A stretch of 8,501 nucleotides of DNA from Acidobacteriota bacterium (GTDB lineage: Bacteria > Acidobacteriota > Polarisedimenticolia > Gp22-AA2): assembly GCA_016202915.1 (NCBI GenBank), contig JACQNT010000202.1, positions 1 through 8,501 of the forward strand. The letters run 5' to 3'. Positions within the stretch are counted from its first letter, which is position 1, and the number at the start of each line of letters is the position of its first letter. This document shows positions 1-6,424 of the stretch, piece by piece. A program made the position numbers and the translations under genes. The notes beneath the pieces were generated by a model that was not told the DNA's origin, did not search any database, and saw only the letters and a list, made by a program, of their open reading frames with translations.

Positions 1-83
1 ACCATCTGTTATTGCGGCTCAGCGAGTCCGGGCATCCCAGGCATCAAAGTGCCGCTCCCGAGACGGCGTACGCTGAGCGCTGT

Positions 84-159
<76 letters not shown>

Positions 160-393
160 GCCTCCCGCCGCATCGTCCTCGACCTCGGGGTTGTCGAGAT
201 CGAGGCTCGGGATCGGCCGCGCCTCGGCCTGGGGCGAACCGGCCGGATGCCGCCGGAGCGGCGCAAGCTTCTCCTGATAGAGGCCGAGGAGCGATGTGAC
301 CTCGTCCAGGCTGTAGCCGGCCGGGGGCAGAGGGCGGCCGAATCGGCGTAGCGCACCGGGCGGCTTTCGAGGCCATCGTGCGCGTTCCCTGTC
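160..393 (-). pseudogene. Coding-like minus-strand stretch without a start, possible gene remnant
   Basis: One minus-strand frame is open from the TGA at 394-396 down to a TGA at 19-21, but it has no ATG, GTG or TTG near its beginning. Between about 335 and 165 it looks like real protein: it contains GYSLDEVTSLLGLYQEK followed by a proline/acid-rich tail, with mostly G or C in third positions. It then runs through the tRNA antisense, which cannot be a genuine C-terminus. Just upstream, another minus frame reads ILYGLHETGN and RPVRYADSAA, so a frameshift near 325-345 could join the two. GYSLDEV faintly resembles the segment after the helix-turn-helix of MerR-type regulators, but that is a weak resemblance. 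It may be a decayed, tRNA-adjacent gene or chance in GC-rich DNA. Confidence 0.25.
177..205 (+). terminator. Hairpin just downstream of the tRNA, possible terminator
   Basis: Bases 177-187 and 195-205 form an 11-bp stem with one C/A mismatch around a 7-nt loop. The structure begins 17 nt after the tRNA 3' end, where a transcript end or processing site would be expected. No T-run follows, so it is not a standard intrinsic terminator. The same bases also fit an antisense coding-like stretch rich in GAG/GTC/GAC codons, which could create the palindrome by chance. Confidence 0.25.
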
Positions 394-398
394 TCATG

Positions 399-560
399 AA
401 GGCCGTAGAGTATGCCCGATCGGCGGGGTTTTCGCCTACCCCCCGCGCCGACCCCCCATCCCGCCGCCGTCACCCGGCGCCCGCCTCGCTTCCGGGCCGC
501 CTCCCATGGCTGCAGGGAGGGACGGCCGGGACGGCGCGCCGGAAGCCGGAGACGGCGCCC
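399..560. other. Intergenic, no feature recognised
   Basis: This stretch lies between the possible remnant and the promoter of the small zinc-ribbon gene. It is C-rich on the + strand around 430-510 and overlaps several long open frames with arginine/proline/glycine-rich translations, as expected of random high-GC DNA. I see no ribosome-binding site with a sensible protein, no RNA gene and no repeat in it. Confidence 0.4.
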
Positions 561-589
561 TTGACGGAGCCGATCCGGGGACGTATATC
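561..589 (+). promoter_or_regulatory. Sigma70-type promoter of the small zinc-ribbon gene
   Basis: TTGACG at 561-566 matches the -35 consensus at 5 of 6 positions. Exactly 17 nt later TATATC at 584-589 matches the -10 at 4 of 6, and it is one of the few A/T-rich spots in the area. Transcription would start near 596, giving a leader of about 27 nt before the ATG at 623, with AGGAGG at 610-615. Promoter, ribosome-binding site and start line up as a unit, which is why I treat the downstream frame as a real gene. Confidence 0.6.
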
Positions 590-609
590 TGGCGCCGATC
601 CACTTCAGC

Positions 610-615
610 AGGAGG
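610..615 (+). promoter_or_regulatory. Shine-Dalgarno AGGAGG deciding the start at 623
   Basis: A perfect AGGAGG sits 7 nt before the ATG at 623. It favours this start over the in-frame ATG at 506, which lies upstream of the predicted promoter and so could not be on the same transcript. Confidence 0.7.
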
Positions 616-622
616 ACGGACG

Positions 623-1024
623 ATGGGGGTTGGTGAGGCTCCCGGCCCGCGCGACACGTCCCGCCCGCGGCGAGGCGCCGGCCCCGGAGAGATCCGGCCG
701 GGACGCTGCCCGGCCTGCGGCCAGGGCGATCTGTTCAGCGCCCTGGTCGCCCGCAGCGGAGGCGACGCCTACCGGGCGGTCTACTGCGCCGGCTCGTACG
801 ATCGGGACCGTCGCAAGTACGTGGCGCGCGGCTGCGGCTACTCGGGACGGGGTGACCTAGAAACGCAGGAAGGCGCCGGGGTCCCCGGCGGCCCGCAGGC
901 GGCTCGCCGCGGGGCCGTGCAGCCGGTCGAGGCCGCCGCCCGAGTCGGAGACCAGCCTGGCCATGCGCCCGACGAGATCGCGCACGCGATCGAGAGGGGC
1001 GCGGCAGAAGTTGCACTCCCCTGA
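623..1024 (+). CDS. Small zinc-ribbon protein (hypothetical)
   Basis: The frame encodes 133 residues; I do not recognise the family. Residues 1-27 are a basic, Pro/Gly/Arg-rich lead. Residues 29-73 hold four cysteines: C29-P-A-C32, C55 after a tyrosine, and C71 in GCGYSG. This looks like a small zinc ribbon, although the second half is spread out (15 residues between C55 and C71) instead of forming a tight pair. Such ribbons bind nucleic acid or protein, but no function can be assigned here. The part after about residue 78 is Ala/Gly/Arg-rich and antisense to the end of the convergent eRF1-like gene, a 168-bp overlap. It may be readthrough beyond a lost stop, because stops in both other frames lie at 853-855 and 858-860. 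The start at 623 rests on a strong ribosome-binding site and a promoter at 561-589. No partner gene lies on this strand. Confidence 0.55.
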   Translation: MGVGEAPGPRDTSRPRRGAGPGEIRPGRCPACGQGDLFSALVARSGGDAYRAVYCAGSYDRDRRKYVARGCGYSGRGDLETQEGAGVPGGPQAARRGAVQPVEAAARVGDQPGHAPDEIAHAIERGAAEVALP

Positions 1025-1996
1025 GGCGCGCCGCGACAGCGAGCGGCACTTCCTGCAGATCCCTCCCTCGATTGGCTCGTCGGCCACGTACACCAGCCGC
1101 AGCACCCGGCCGCCGCGGAGCGCCTCCAGGGTCCGCTCCAGCCCGACCACCGCCTGGTGGCCGTTGCCCGCCGCCGCGATCAGGTCCTCGATCAGCGTGA
1201 ACTGCCGCTCCGAGTCCCGCCTCTCCTGGAGCGCGGCCACCTCCCGCAGCAGGTCGGGCGCTTTCGTCTCGATCGGTAGCTTCCAGGTGGCCACCACGCG
1301 ATCGGCCAGGGCACGGGGGAGGAGGCGGTGCAGCTCGGAGGTCGCCTCGACCGGTCCCGAGATGACCAGGCGGTCGAAGGCGATCTCGTGCTGCAGCCGG
1401 CGCAGCATGGAGGCGACGTGCTTGATGTGGAGGTGGGCGTGCTCCTGGGCCCGCCTCTGGGAGCGCTTTTCGGAGAACAGGTGGTCCGTGCCGGTGGTCC
1501 GCCTGGAACTCACGTCCAGAGGGGCGAAGGCCTCGCTGTGCTCCTCGATCTCGCCCAGGGCGGCGGAGTACAGGTGCGCCTTCCGGCGATCGAGGAGGAC
1601 GATGCCGTAGCGCTCCTGCTCCTCGAGCATCTCGAGGAGCGGGCGGACGTGCGGATCGGGCCGGTAGCGGGCGTCCGGCTGGAGGTGCACGGGCAGCGTG
1701 TGGTGCCAGAGGAAGTCTTCCGAGGCGTCGCAGAACAGGGCGAGCGACTTGCCGGAAGGGGCGTAGTCGGCCAGGAACGTCTCGGCCCGGCGGGCGTCAC
1801 CGTCCAGCTCGGCGGTCTGCGGTCCCGAGTCGCTCTCCTCCCGCAGCGCCGCGAGGAGCGCCCGCGCGGCGACCAGGATGCCGCGGTTGCGGTTGGCGGG
1901 GCGCGCGAGATCGACGTCCAGGTACAGGCTGAGCACCGGGCTGAACTTGCTGGAGACGTACTTCAGGAGGGGCTCGAGGTCCCTGCGCGACAGCAT
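857..1996 (-). CDS. Bacterial eRF1-like (baeRF/Vms1-type) release-factor homologue
   Basis: This 379-residue protein has the plan of archaeal/eukaryal release factor eRF1 as found in bacterial baeRF and Vms1-like families. Residues 1-125 are a divergent N-domain. A middle domain follows, beginning YGIVLLDRRKAHLY (130-143). An eRF1 domain-3-like region spans about 205-379, including VVGLERTLEALRGGRV near 283-298. A CX2C...CX2C zinc knuckle at C314, C317, C328 and C331 is inserted there. The C-terminus AGDPGAFLRF echoes the GGIGAILRY-type end of eRF1. No GGQ is present. The equivalent loop, about 165-185, carries KRSQRR, similar to the glutamine loop of Vms1-type peptidyl-tRNA hydrolases. By homology it may act on stalled ribosomes or peptidyl-tRNA in the cytoplasm. 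I chose the ATG at 1996, with GGAGG six bases upstream, over an upstream in-frame start at 2173 that would overlap the M28 gene and add a Pro/Arg-rich tail. Confidence 0.8.
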   Translation of the reverse strand: MLSRRDLEPLLKYVSSKFSPVLSLYLDVDLARPANRNRGILVAARALLAALREESDSGPQTAELDGDARRAETFLADYAPSGKSLALFCDASEDFLWHHTLPVHLQPDARYRPDPHVRPLLEMLEEQERYGIVLLDRRKAHLYSAALGEIEEHSEAFAPLDVSSRRTTGTDHLFSEKRSQRRAQEHAHLHIKHVASMLRRLQHEIAFDRLVISGPVEATSELHRLLPRALADRVVATWKLPIETKAPDLLREVAALQERRDSERQFTLIEDLIAAAGNGHQAVVGLERTLEALRGGRVLRLVYVADEPIEGGICRKCRSLSRRASGECNFCRAPLDRVRDLVGRMARLVSDSGGGLDRLHGPAASRLRAAGDPGAFLRF

Positions 1997-2031
1997 CGTG
2001 AACCTCCCCGAGCGGGATGAAGCCAATCCTA

Positions 2032-2037
2032 ATTCTA
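2032..2037 (-). promoter_or_regulatory. Possible -10 element for the eRF1-like gene
   Basis: On the minus strand TAGAAT at 2037-2032 matches the -10 consensus at 5 of 6 positions and sits in the only A/T-rich island of the 73-nt gap between the M28 stop and this gene. The hexamer 17 nt upstream is TTCCGG, a poor -35. A start near 2025 would leave a leader of about 28 nt. It could be a weak internal promoter, leaving the gene also readable from the M28 transcript. Confidence 0.35.
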
Positions 2038-2069
2038 CCGCCCTCCGCAGCCGGCCGGAAGGTCCCGGG

Positions 2070-3803
2070 CTATGGGCGGGGAGATCCGTCTTTCCGCGGG
2101 CGGCCGGCGCCCGGGGCCGGAGGCGCCGCGGCCGCGGCGGCCAGCGCGGCGGTGCGGGCGGCCTCGAATTCATCCCCCTTGTTCCAGGAAGGCGCGGAGT
2201 CCGCCTGGGCGACCCGGTGGCCGACGTAGAAGGCGATGCGGGCGGCGGCCGCCGATCCGGACAGGTCGAAGGCGGGGTCGTACTCGTCCTTGGGACGGTG
2301 GTAGCGGTGCTCCTCGTACTCCTGCCACTTCCGCGCGCCGTACCCCTCCGGCTTGCCGATGTAGTCGAGGCCCGGGTCCAGGCTGAAGGCGGGGATGCCG
2401 GCCTTGGCGAAATTGAACTGGTCCGAACGGTAGAAGGAGCCCTGCTCCGGGTGCTGGTCGGGAACGACCTTGAAGCGGAGTGTGCGGGACGCTTCCTCGA
2501 CGATCGCCCCCAGGGTCGACCGGTCAGCGCCCAGGAAGGTGAAATCGCGCGGCTCTCCCCACACGGGGGTCCCGTCCAGGTTGATGTTCGCGGCGGTGAG
2601 GTGGCTCGGGATTACGGGATGCCTCACGTAGTACTCCGAGCCGCGCAGGCCCCCTTCCTCGGCGGCGCAGGCGAAGAAGAGCAGGCTGCGGCGGGGCGCT
2701 CCCGGCAGGAGCGTGAACAGGCGCGCCGCCTCCAGCATCGTCGCCACCCCGGAGGCGTTGTCGTGGGCGCCGTTGTAGATGTCATCGTCCCCCTCCGGGG
2801 TGCCGCGCCCCAGATGGTCGTAGTGCGCGGTGAACACGACCGCCTGGTCGCGCAGTCGCGGGTCGCCGCCGCGCAGGATCCCGAGGACGTTCCAGGTCGT
2901 GATCGGCCGCACCCGGGTGAGCAGGCGCGCCTGCGCGCGTGCCGGGAGAGGGACGGCGCGGAACTCCCGGCGCGCCGCGGCCTCGCGCAGGGCGTCGAAG
3001 TCCTCCCCGGCGGCCTTGAGGAAGCGCCGGGCGAACCCCTCGGTCACCCAGGCGGCGATCTTGAGAGGGCGCGGGGTACCGGGGTCGAGCGCCACGTACG
3101 GGCGCTCCCGCCCCCAGGAGTTGCGCACCACGTTCCAGCCGTACCCGGCCGACTGATCAGTGTGGATCAGGATCGCCCCCGCGGCTCCGGCGCGGGCGGC
3201 GCTTTCGTATTTGTACGTCCAGCGCCCGTAGTAAGTCAGGGCCTTGCCGCCGAAGTGGGCCGGATCCTCCGAGGGGGGATCGTTGACCAGCATCACCAGG
3301 ACCTTGTCCTTCACGTCGGTCCCCTTGAAATCGTCCCAGCGGTATTCGGGGGCCACCACGCCGTACCCCACGAAGACCATCTCCGCGTCGACGTCCTCGG
3401 CCTCCGTCTGTGTCTCGGAGTTCGCCACGTAGTCGGCCAGCCGTTCCGGGCGGAACTCCTCGCCGCCGGCGGCGATCACGAGGCGTGACTCGGGAAGGGT
3501 CTCGATCCCGACAAGGGGGACCTCCTGCAGGTAGGAGCCGCCCGCGGCGCCCGGTTCGAGGCCGAGGAGGCGGTAGCGGGTCTCCAGATACAGGGCCGCC
3601 AGGCGGCCGCCTTTCTGCCCCGTGCCCCGTCCTTCCATGAGATCGTCCGCGAGGAAGCGCACATCGGCGTCGATCCGCTTCGCGTCCGCCGCGTCGAGAG
3701 CGCGCTTGAGCTGCGGGTCGAGAGCCGGGGGAGCGGCGGCCAGGGCGGCGACCAGGGCGAGGGCTGCGAAGCCCCCCAGGGCGAGAAGGCGTGATGTCCG
3801 CAT
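2070..3803 (-). CDS. Secreted M28-family zinc aminopeptidase with PA domain
   Basis: This is a 577-residue metallopeptidase of family M28, which removes N-terminal amino acids from peptides outside the cytoplasm. Residues 1-24 are a signal peptide: MRTSR followed by a Leu/Ala core. There is no lipobox cysteine. A protease-associated (PA) domain lies at about 135-270, including GAAGAILIHTDQSAGYGW. The M28 catalytic core starts near 300. Expected two-zinc ligands are all present: H327 in TAHYDH, bridging D348 in GAHDNASG, E383 in AEEGG, D410 in INLDGTP and H502 in the HRYHRP segment. The catalytic residues D329 and E382 are also there. The C-terminal 35 residues are Ala/Pro-rich. The ATG at 3803 has GAGG just upstream and follows the nominal truA stop by 12 nt. 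A promoter at 3856-3884 suggests it can be transcribed on its own. Confidence 0.93.
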   Translation of the reverse strand: MRTSRLLALGGFAALALVAALAAAPPALDPQLKRALDAADAKRIDADVRFLADDLMEGRGTGQKGGRLAALYLETRYRLLGLEPGAAGGSYLQEVPLVGIETLPESRLVIAAGGEEFRPERLADYVANSETQTEAEDVDAEMVFVGYGVVAPEYRWDDFKGTDVKDKVLVMLVNDPPSEDPAHFGGKALTYYGRWTYKYESAARAGAAGAILIHTDQSAGYGWNVVRNSWGRERPYVALDPGTPRPLKIAAWVTEGFARRFLKAAGEDFDALREAAARREFRAVPLPARAQARLLTRVRPITTWNVLGILRGGDPRLRDQAVVFTAHYDHLGRGTPEGDDDIYNGAHDNASGVATMLEAARLFTLLPGAPRRSLLFFACAAEEGGLRGSEYYVRHPVIPSHLTAANINLDGTPVWGEPRDFTFLGADRSTLGAIVEEASRTLRFKVVPDQHPEQGSFYRSDQFNFAKAGIPAFSLDPGLDYIGKPEGYGARKWQEYEEHRYHRPKDEYDPAFDLSGSAAAARIAFYVGHRVAQADSAPSWNKGDEFEAARTAALAAAAAAPPAPGAGRPRKDGSPRP

Positions 3804-3815
3804 GCGGGCACCTCA

Positions 3816-4925
3816 TCAGGGAAGAGAGACGGTCCTTCTGTGACGCGCGGCCGGGAGTATAGCGACGGGCGGCCGGCCGGACAAGAGCGGCGCTACCTGA
3901 GACATCCCCGGTCTGGGGCGCAGGTCCCGCCGCGCCGCGAGGCACGCCTCCGCGGCTCTCGCCGCTCCGCTCTGCTGCGCTCGCGACCCGCTCCACTGCG
4001 CACGCCAAACGCGCTTCGCGCGGCGCCCCCGCTCGCTTCCGCAAGGCCTGGCAACGCGGCGTGGCCCGCGCTCCAAGCCGGGGCCGCCCTCAGCCGGGTA
4101 GAGGACGCGCTCGAGGAACAGGCCCGAAGGGGGCGCGGTCCAACGGGCGGGGTCGTCAACGACCTCATGGAGGTAGCGCGCGATCGCCTCGGGCGGGAGC
4201 TCGCCCAAGCCGATCTGGACGAGGACCCCGACGATGCGGCGCACCATCCGGGGCAGGAAGTGATCGGCCTCGATCGTGAAGGAGGTCAGGAAATCGCCGC
4301 CGCGGAGGCCGGCCGCGAAGACTCTGACCCGGGGCTCGGGGATCTCGGCGGTCCGGTCGGCGAAGGAGGTGAAGTCGTGCCTCCCGAGGAGCGCTCCGGC
4401 CGCCGCCTTCATGCGCTCCAGGTCGAGCGGCCGACGGACCCACCAGATGAAGCGCTTGAAGAACGCCGACCGGCGGGAGGCGATCTGGTAGCGGTAGCGG
4501 CGCGCCACGGCGTCGTGGCGCGCGTGGAACGACAGGAGAGCGTCCTCCGCCCGCAGGACGTTGATGTCGGCGGGCAGGACGGTGTTCAGGCTCTCGGCAA
4601 TCCCGCCGGCGGGCAGGACGGCACGGGTGAGGAAGTTGGCCACCTGCGCCTCGGCGTGCACCCCCGCGTCGGTGCGGCCGGCGCCGATCAGGCGGGGCGA
4701 TTCTCCCAGAGTCGTCTCGATGGCCCTGAGGATTTCTCCCATCACGGTTCGCTGCGCCTTCTGGATCTGCCAGCCGGCGTAGCGCGTCCCCTCGTACTCG
4801 ATGAGCAGGCGGATGTTGCGCTCGGGCCCGGACGGGCGGCTCGACGCCGCGGGGGCCGCCGCGGAACGCGGACGCGGGCGCCCCGCCGGCCGCGCTCCGC
4901 CGTGGCGCGAGGGGGGGTGGCTCAA
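3816..4925 (-). CDS. truA: tRNA pseudouridine(38-40) synthase TruA, with long C-terminal extension
   Basis: TruA converts uridines 38-40 in the tRNA anticodon arm to pseudouridine in the cytoplasm. The core spans about residues 37-277: NIRLLIEYEGTRYAGWQ at the start, GAGRTDAGVHA with the catalytic aspartate D86, RYRYQI, GRHDFTSFA at 181-189, and FLPRMVRRIVG at 223-233. It ends SGLFLERVLYP, where TruA proteins usually stop within a few residues. Here the frame continues for about 90 Arg/Ala-rich residues that look non-coding. A TGA in another frame lies at 4090-4092, immediately after the core. No ATG or GTG precedes the core in frame. The only ordinary start is TTG at 4925, whose TTGA overlaps the symporter stop. 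This adds a low-complexity 36-residue N-terminus and has no good ribosome-binding site, so translational coupling is likely. Identity is secure; both ends are uncertain. Confidence 0.88.
   Translation of the reverse strand: MSHPPSRHGGARPAGRPRPRSAAAPAASSRPSGPERNIRLLIEYEGTRYAGWQIQKAQRTVMGEILRAIETTLGESPRLIGAGRTDAGVHAEAQVANFLTRAVLPAGGIAESLNTVLPADINVLRAEDALLSFHARHDAVARRYRYQIASRRSAFFKRFIWWVRRPLDLERMKAAAGALLGRHDFTSFADRTAEIPEPRVRVFAAGLRGGDFLTSFTIEADHFLPRMVRRIVGVLVQIGLGELPPEAIARYLHEVVDDPARWTAPPSGLFLERVLYPAEGGPGLERGPRRVARPCGSERGRRAKRVWRAQWSGSRAQQSGAARAAEACLAARRDLRPRPGMSQVAPLLSGRPPVAILPAARHRRTVSLP
3856..3884 (-). promoter_or_regulatory. Promoter of the M28 peptidase gene
   Basis: On the minus strand TTGTCC (3884-3879, 4 of 6 matches to -35) is followed by a 17-nt spacer and TATACT (3861-3856, 5 of 6 matches to -10). 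Transcription would begin near 3849, leaving a leader of about 46 nt before the ATG at 3803. The element lies inside the last codons of the open truA frame, which is one reason to doubt that those codons are really translated. Confidence 0.6.
3885..4089 (-). other. Probable truA-M28 intergenic region hidden under the truA frame
   Basis: If TruA ends right after its conserved core near 4090, this stretch is non-coding. On the minus strand it is rich in GAGCG/GCGAG-like runs and short palindromes. One is a stem at about 3935-3957, with CCGCGGAGG pairing to CCTCGCGG across a 4-nt loop and one bulged base. No T-run follows it. The translated sequence here is Arg/Ala/Gly-rich with no resemblance to TruA, and the M28 promoter abuts its downstream end. 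Confidence 0.45.
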
Positions 4926-6364
4926 GCCGGGGAGGCCGGATCGGCGGCGAACCGGCGCCCTCTTTCGGGATCGGCACGGGTCGCCAGGCTGACGGCGACG
5001 AGCGCCGCGAAGGAGGCGAGAAGGGCGGGGTAGATCGTGTCGAGGTCGAACGGATAGCGGTCGCCGCCGAGAAAGAGGATGCGCGCGACTTCCCAGACGA
5101 GCCAGACGAGGGTGCCCGCCAGGATGGAGGCGGAGGCACCGGCGGCGGTCGCCCGGCGCCAGAAGAACACCGCCAGGAGCGCCGGCGTCACCGCGGCGCC
5201 GTAGATGCTGTACGCCGCCAGGACCGCCTGCAGGATCCCCCTGAACGTGGTCCTGGCGATCGTCCAGGCCACCAGGCCGAGGACAAGCACGGCGATCCGG
5301 GAGTACAGAAGAATCTGCCGCTGCGTCGCTTGCGGGTCGACGAAACGCTGGTAGACGTCGCGCACCAGGTTGGTGGCGGGGACCAGGAGGAACGAGTCGG
5401 CCGTCGAGACGATGATGGCGACGATGGCGGCGAGGAGGAGGCAGCCGACGGCGGTCGGCAGGCCGTGGCGGGCGACGGTCGGGATGATCGTCTCCGGGAG
5501 CGCCAGGCCGCTGAACGCGGGCATGGAGCTGCCGACGACCGCCAGGGCGATGACCAGAGTCTCCACGATCATCACCCCGATCACCCAGCCGACGACCGAG
5601 CGGCGGGCCTCCCGCTCGTCGCGGGCCGCGAAGAAGCGCTGGTACATGTTGGCGTTCCCGAGCAGGAGGAACAGCGTGGGCATGAAGACGGCCAGCGCCT
5701 TGGCGGGGCCCATGTCGCCGAATAGGGAGAAGTGCGAGGGCGGGAGCGAGGTCCGGACGGCCTCCCATCCTCCCGCGGAATGGATCAGGTAAGGGACCGC
5801 GATCAGGGTCCCGGCCAGGATGACGATCCCGTTGGCGATGTCGGTGTAGGCGACCGACAGCAGGCCGGCCAGGACGGTGAAGCCGGTGGCGAACAGGAAG
5901 GTGACGAACACGCCCTGCTCGTAGCTCACCTGGGGGAGGACCAGGTTGAGCACCCGCCCGCCGCCGCGGAACTGGTAGGAGACGATGATGGTGTAGGAGA
6001 TGACCGTGGCCACGGTCGCGAGCACGCGCGCCACGACGCCGTAGCGCGCCTCCATGATGTCGGGGACGGTGAATTCGCCGAAACGGCGCGCCCGCCCGGC
6101 GACGAAATAGATCACCGCGATCCCGAGCCAGGCGCCGGCCGGCTGCCAGAGCGCGGCGAAGCCCTGCTGGAAGCCGAGTGTGCCGCCGCCGAAGATGCTG
6201 CCCGACCCGATCCAGGTGGCGAGCAGCGTCCCGACCAGGATCGGCCAGGTCAGGCTCCGCCCGGCGACCATGAAGTCCTCCTGCGTCTTCACGCGGAAGC
6301 CGAGCCAGGCGCTGATGCCGATGAGGACGAGCAGATAAATCACGACCGTAGCCAGGTAAGCCAT
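4922..6364 (-). CDS. Sodium:solute symporter (SSS family)
   Basis: This 480-residue inner-membrane protein has about 12-13 hydrophobic helices and matches the SSS (LeuT-fold) family, which couples inward sodium flow to uptake of a solute. TM1 carries ATWIGSGSIFGGG (49-61), the usual glycine/serine unwound segment. IVSTADSFLLVPATNLVRD (318-336) is the family signature near the sodium site, with S320 and T321 as likely sodium ligands. TNLVRDVYQRF follows, as is typical. Length is normal for short SSS members. The substrate cannot be read from sequence; sugars, amino acids, carboxylates and pantothenate are all transported by relatives. The ATG at 6364 has GGAGG six bases upstream. It lies 60 nt after the cyclase-family gene and its stop overlaps the likely truA start. 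Co-transcription with the exported hydrolase upstream suggests, but does not prove, that it imports that enzyme's product. Confidence 0.92.
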   Translation of the reverse strand: MAYLATVVIYLLVLIGISAWLGFRVKTQEDFMVAGRSLTWPILVGTLLATWIGSGSIFGGGTLGFQQGFAALWQPAGAWLGIAVIYFVAGRARRFGEFTVPDIMEARYGVVARVLATVATVISYTIIVSYQFRGGGRVLNLVLPQVSYEQGVFVTFLFATGFTVLAGLLSVAYTDIANGIVILAGTLIAVPYLIHSAGGWEAVRTSLPPSHFSLFGDMGPAKALAVFMPTLFLLLGNANMYQRFFAARDEREARRSVVGWVIGVMIVETLVIALAVVGSSMPAFSGLALPETIIPTVARHGLPTAVGCLLLAAIVAIIVSTADSFLLVPATNLVRDVYQRFVDPQATQRQILLYSRIAVLVLGLVAWTIARTTFRGILQAVLAAYSIYGAAVTPALLAVFFWRRATAAGASASILAGTLVWLVWEVARILFLGGDRYPFDLDTIYPALLASFAALVAVSLATRADPERGRRFAADPASPA

Positions 6365-6379
6365 TCCGGCCCTCCAGGC

Positions 6380-6398
6380 GGCACTCCGGCGGAGCGCC
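6380..6398 (-). other. Hairpin in the cyclase-symporter gap
   Basis: On the minus-strand RNA, GGCGCTCC and GGAGTGCC pair fully (one G-U) around a 3-nt loop. The hairpin ends 4 nt before the symporter ribosome-binding site at 6375-6371. No T-run follows, so it is not a terminator. It could stabilise a processed transcript or tune translation; equally it could be chance in GC-rich DNA. Confidence 0.3.
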
Positions 6399-6424
6399 CC
6401 TTGCGACGCCGCGCCGCCGGACGG

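Noticed and set aside
17..78. 8-bp inverted repeat GCTCAGCG / CGCTGAGC flanking the tRNA upstream region
   Set aside because: The arms are separated by 46 nt and the sequence is common in GC-rich DNA. There is no sign of function.
1997..2173. Extended N-terminus for the eRF1-like protein
   Set aside because: It would overlap the M28 gene by about 100 bases and add a Pro/Arg-rich tail, whereas the ATG at 1996 has GGAGG at good spacing and starts the homologous region.
1878..3488. 536-residue plus-strand open frame
   Set aside because: It is antisense to the eRF1-like and M28 genes, both of which show clear family motifs on the minus strand. No ribosome-binding site or domain was seen.
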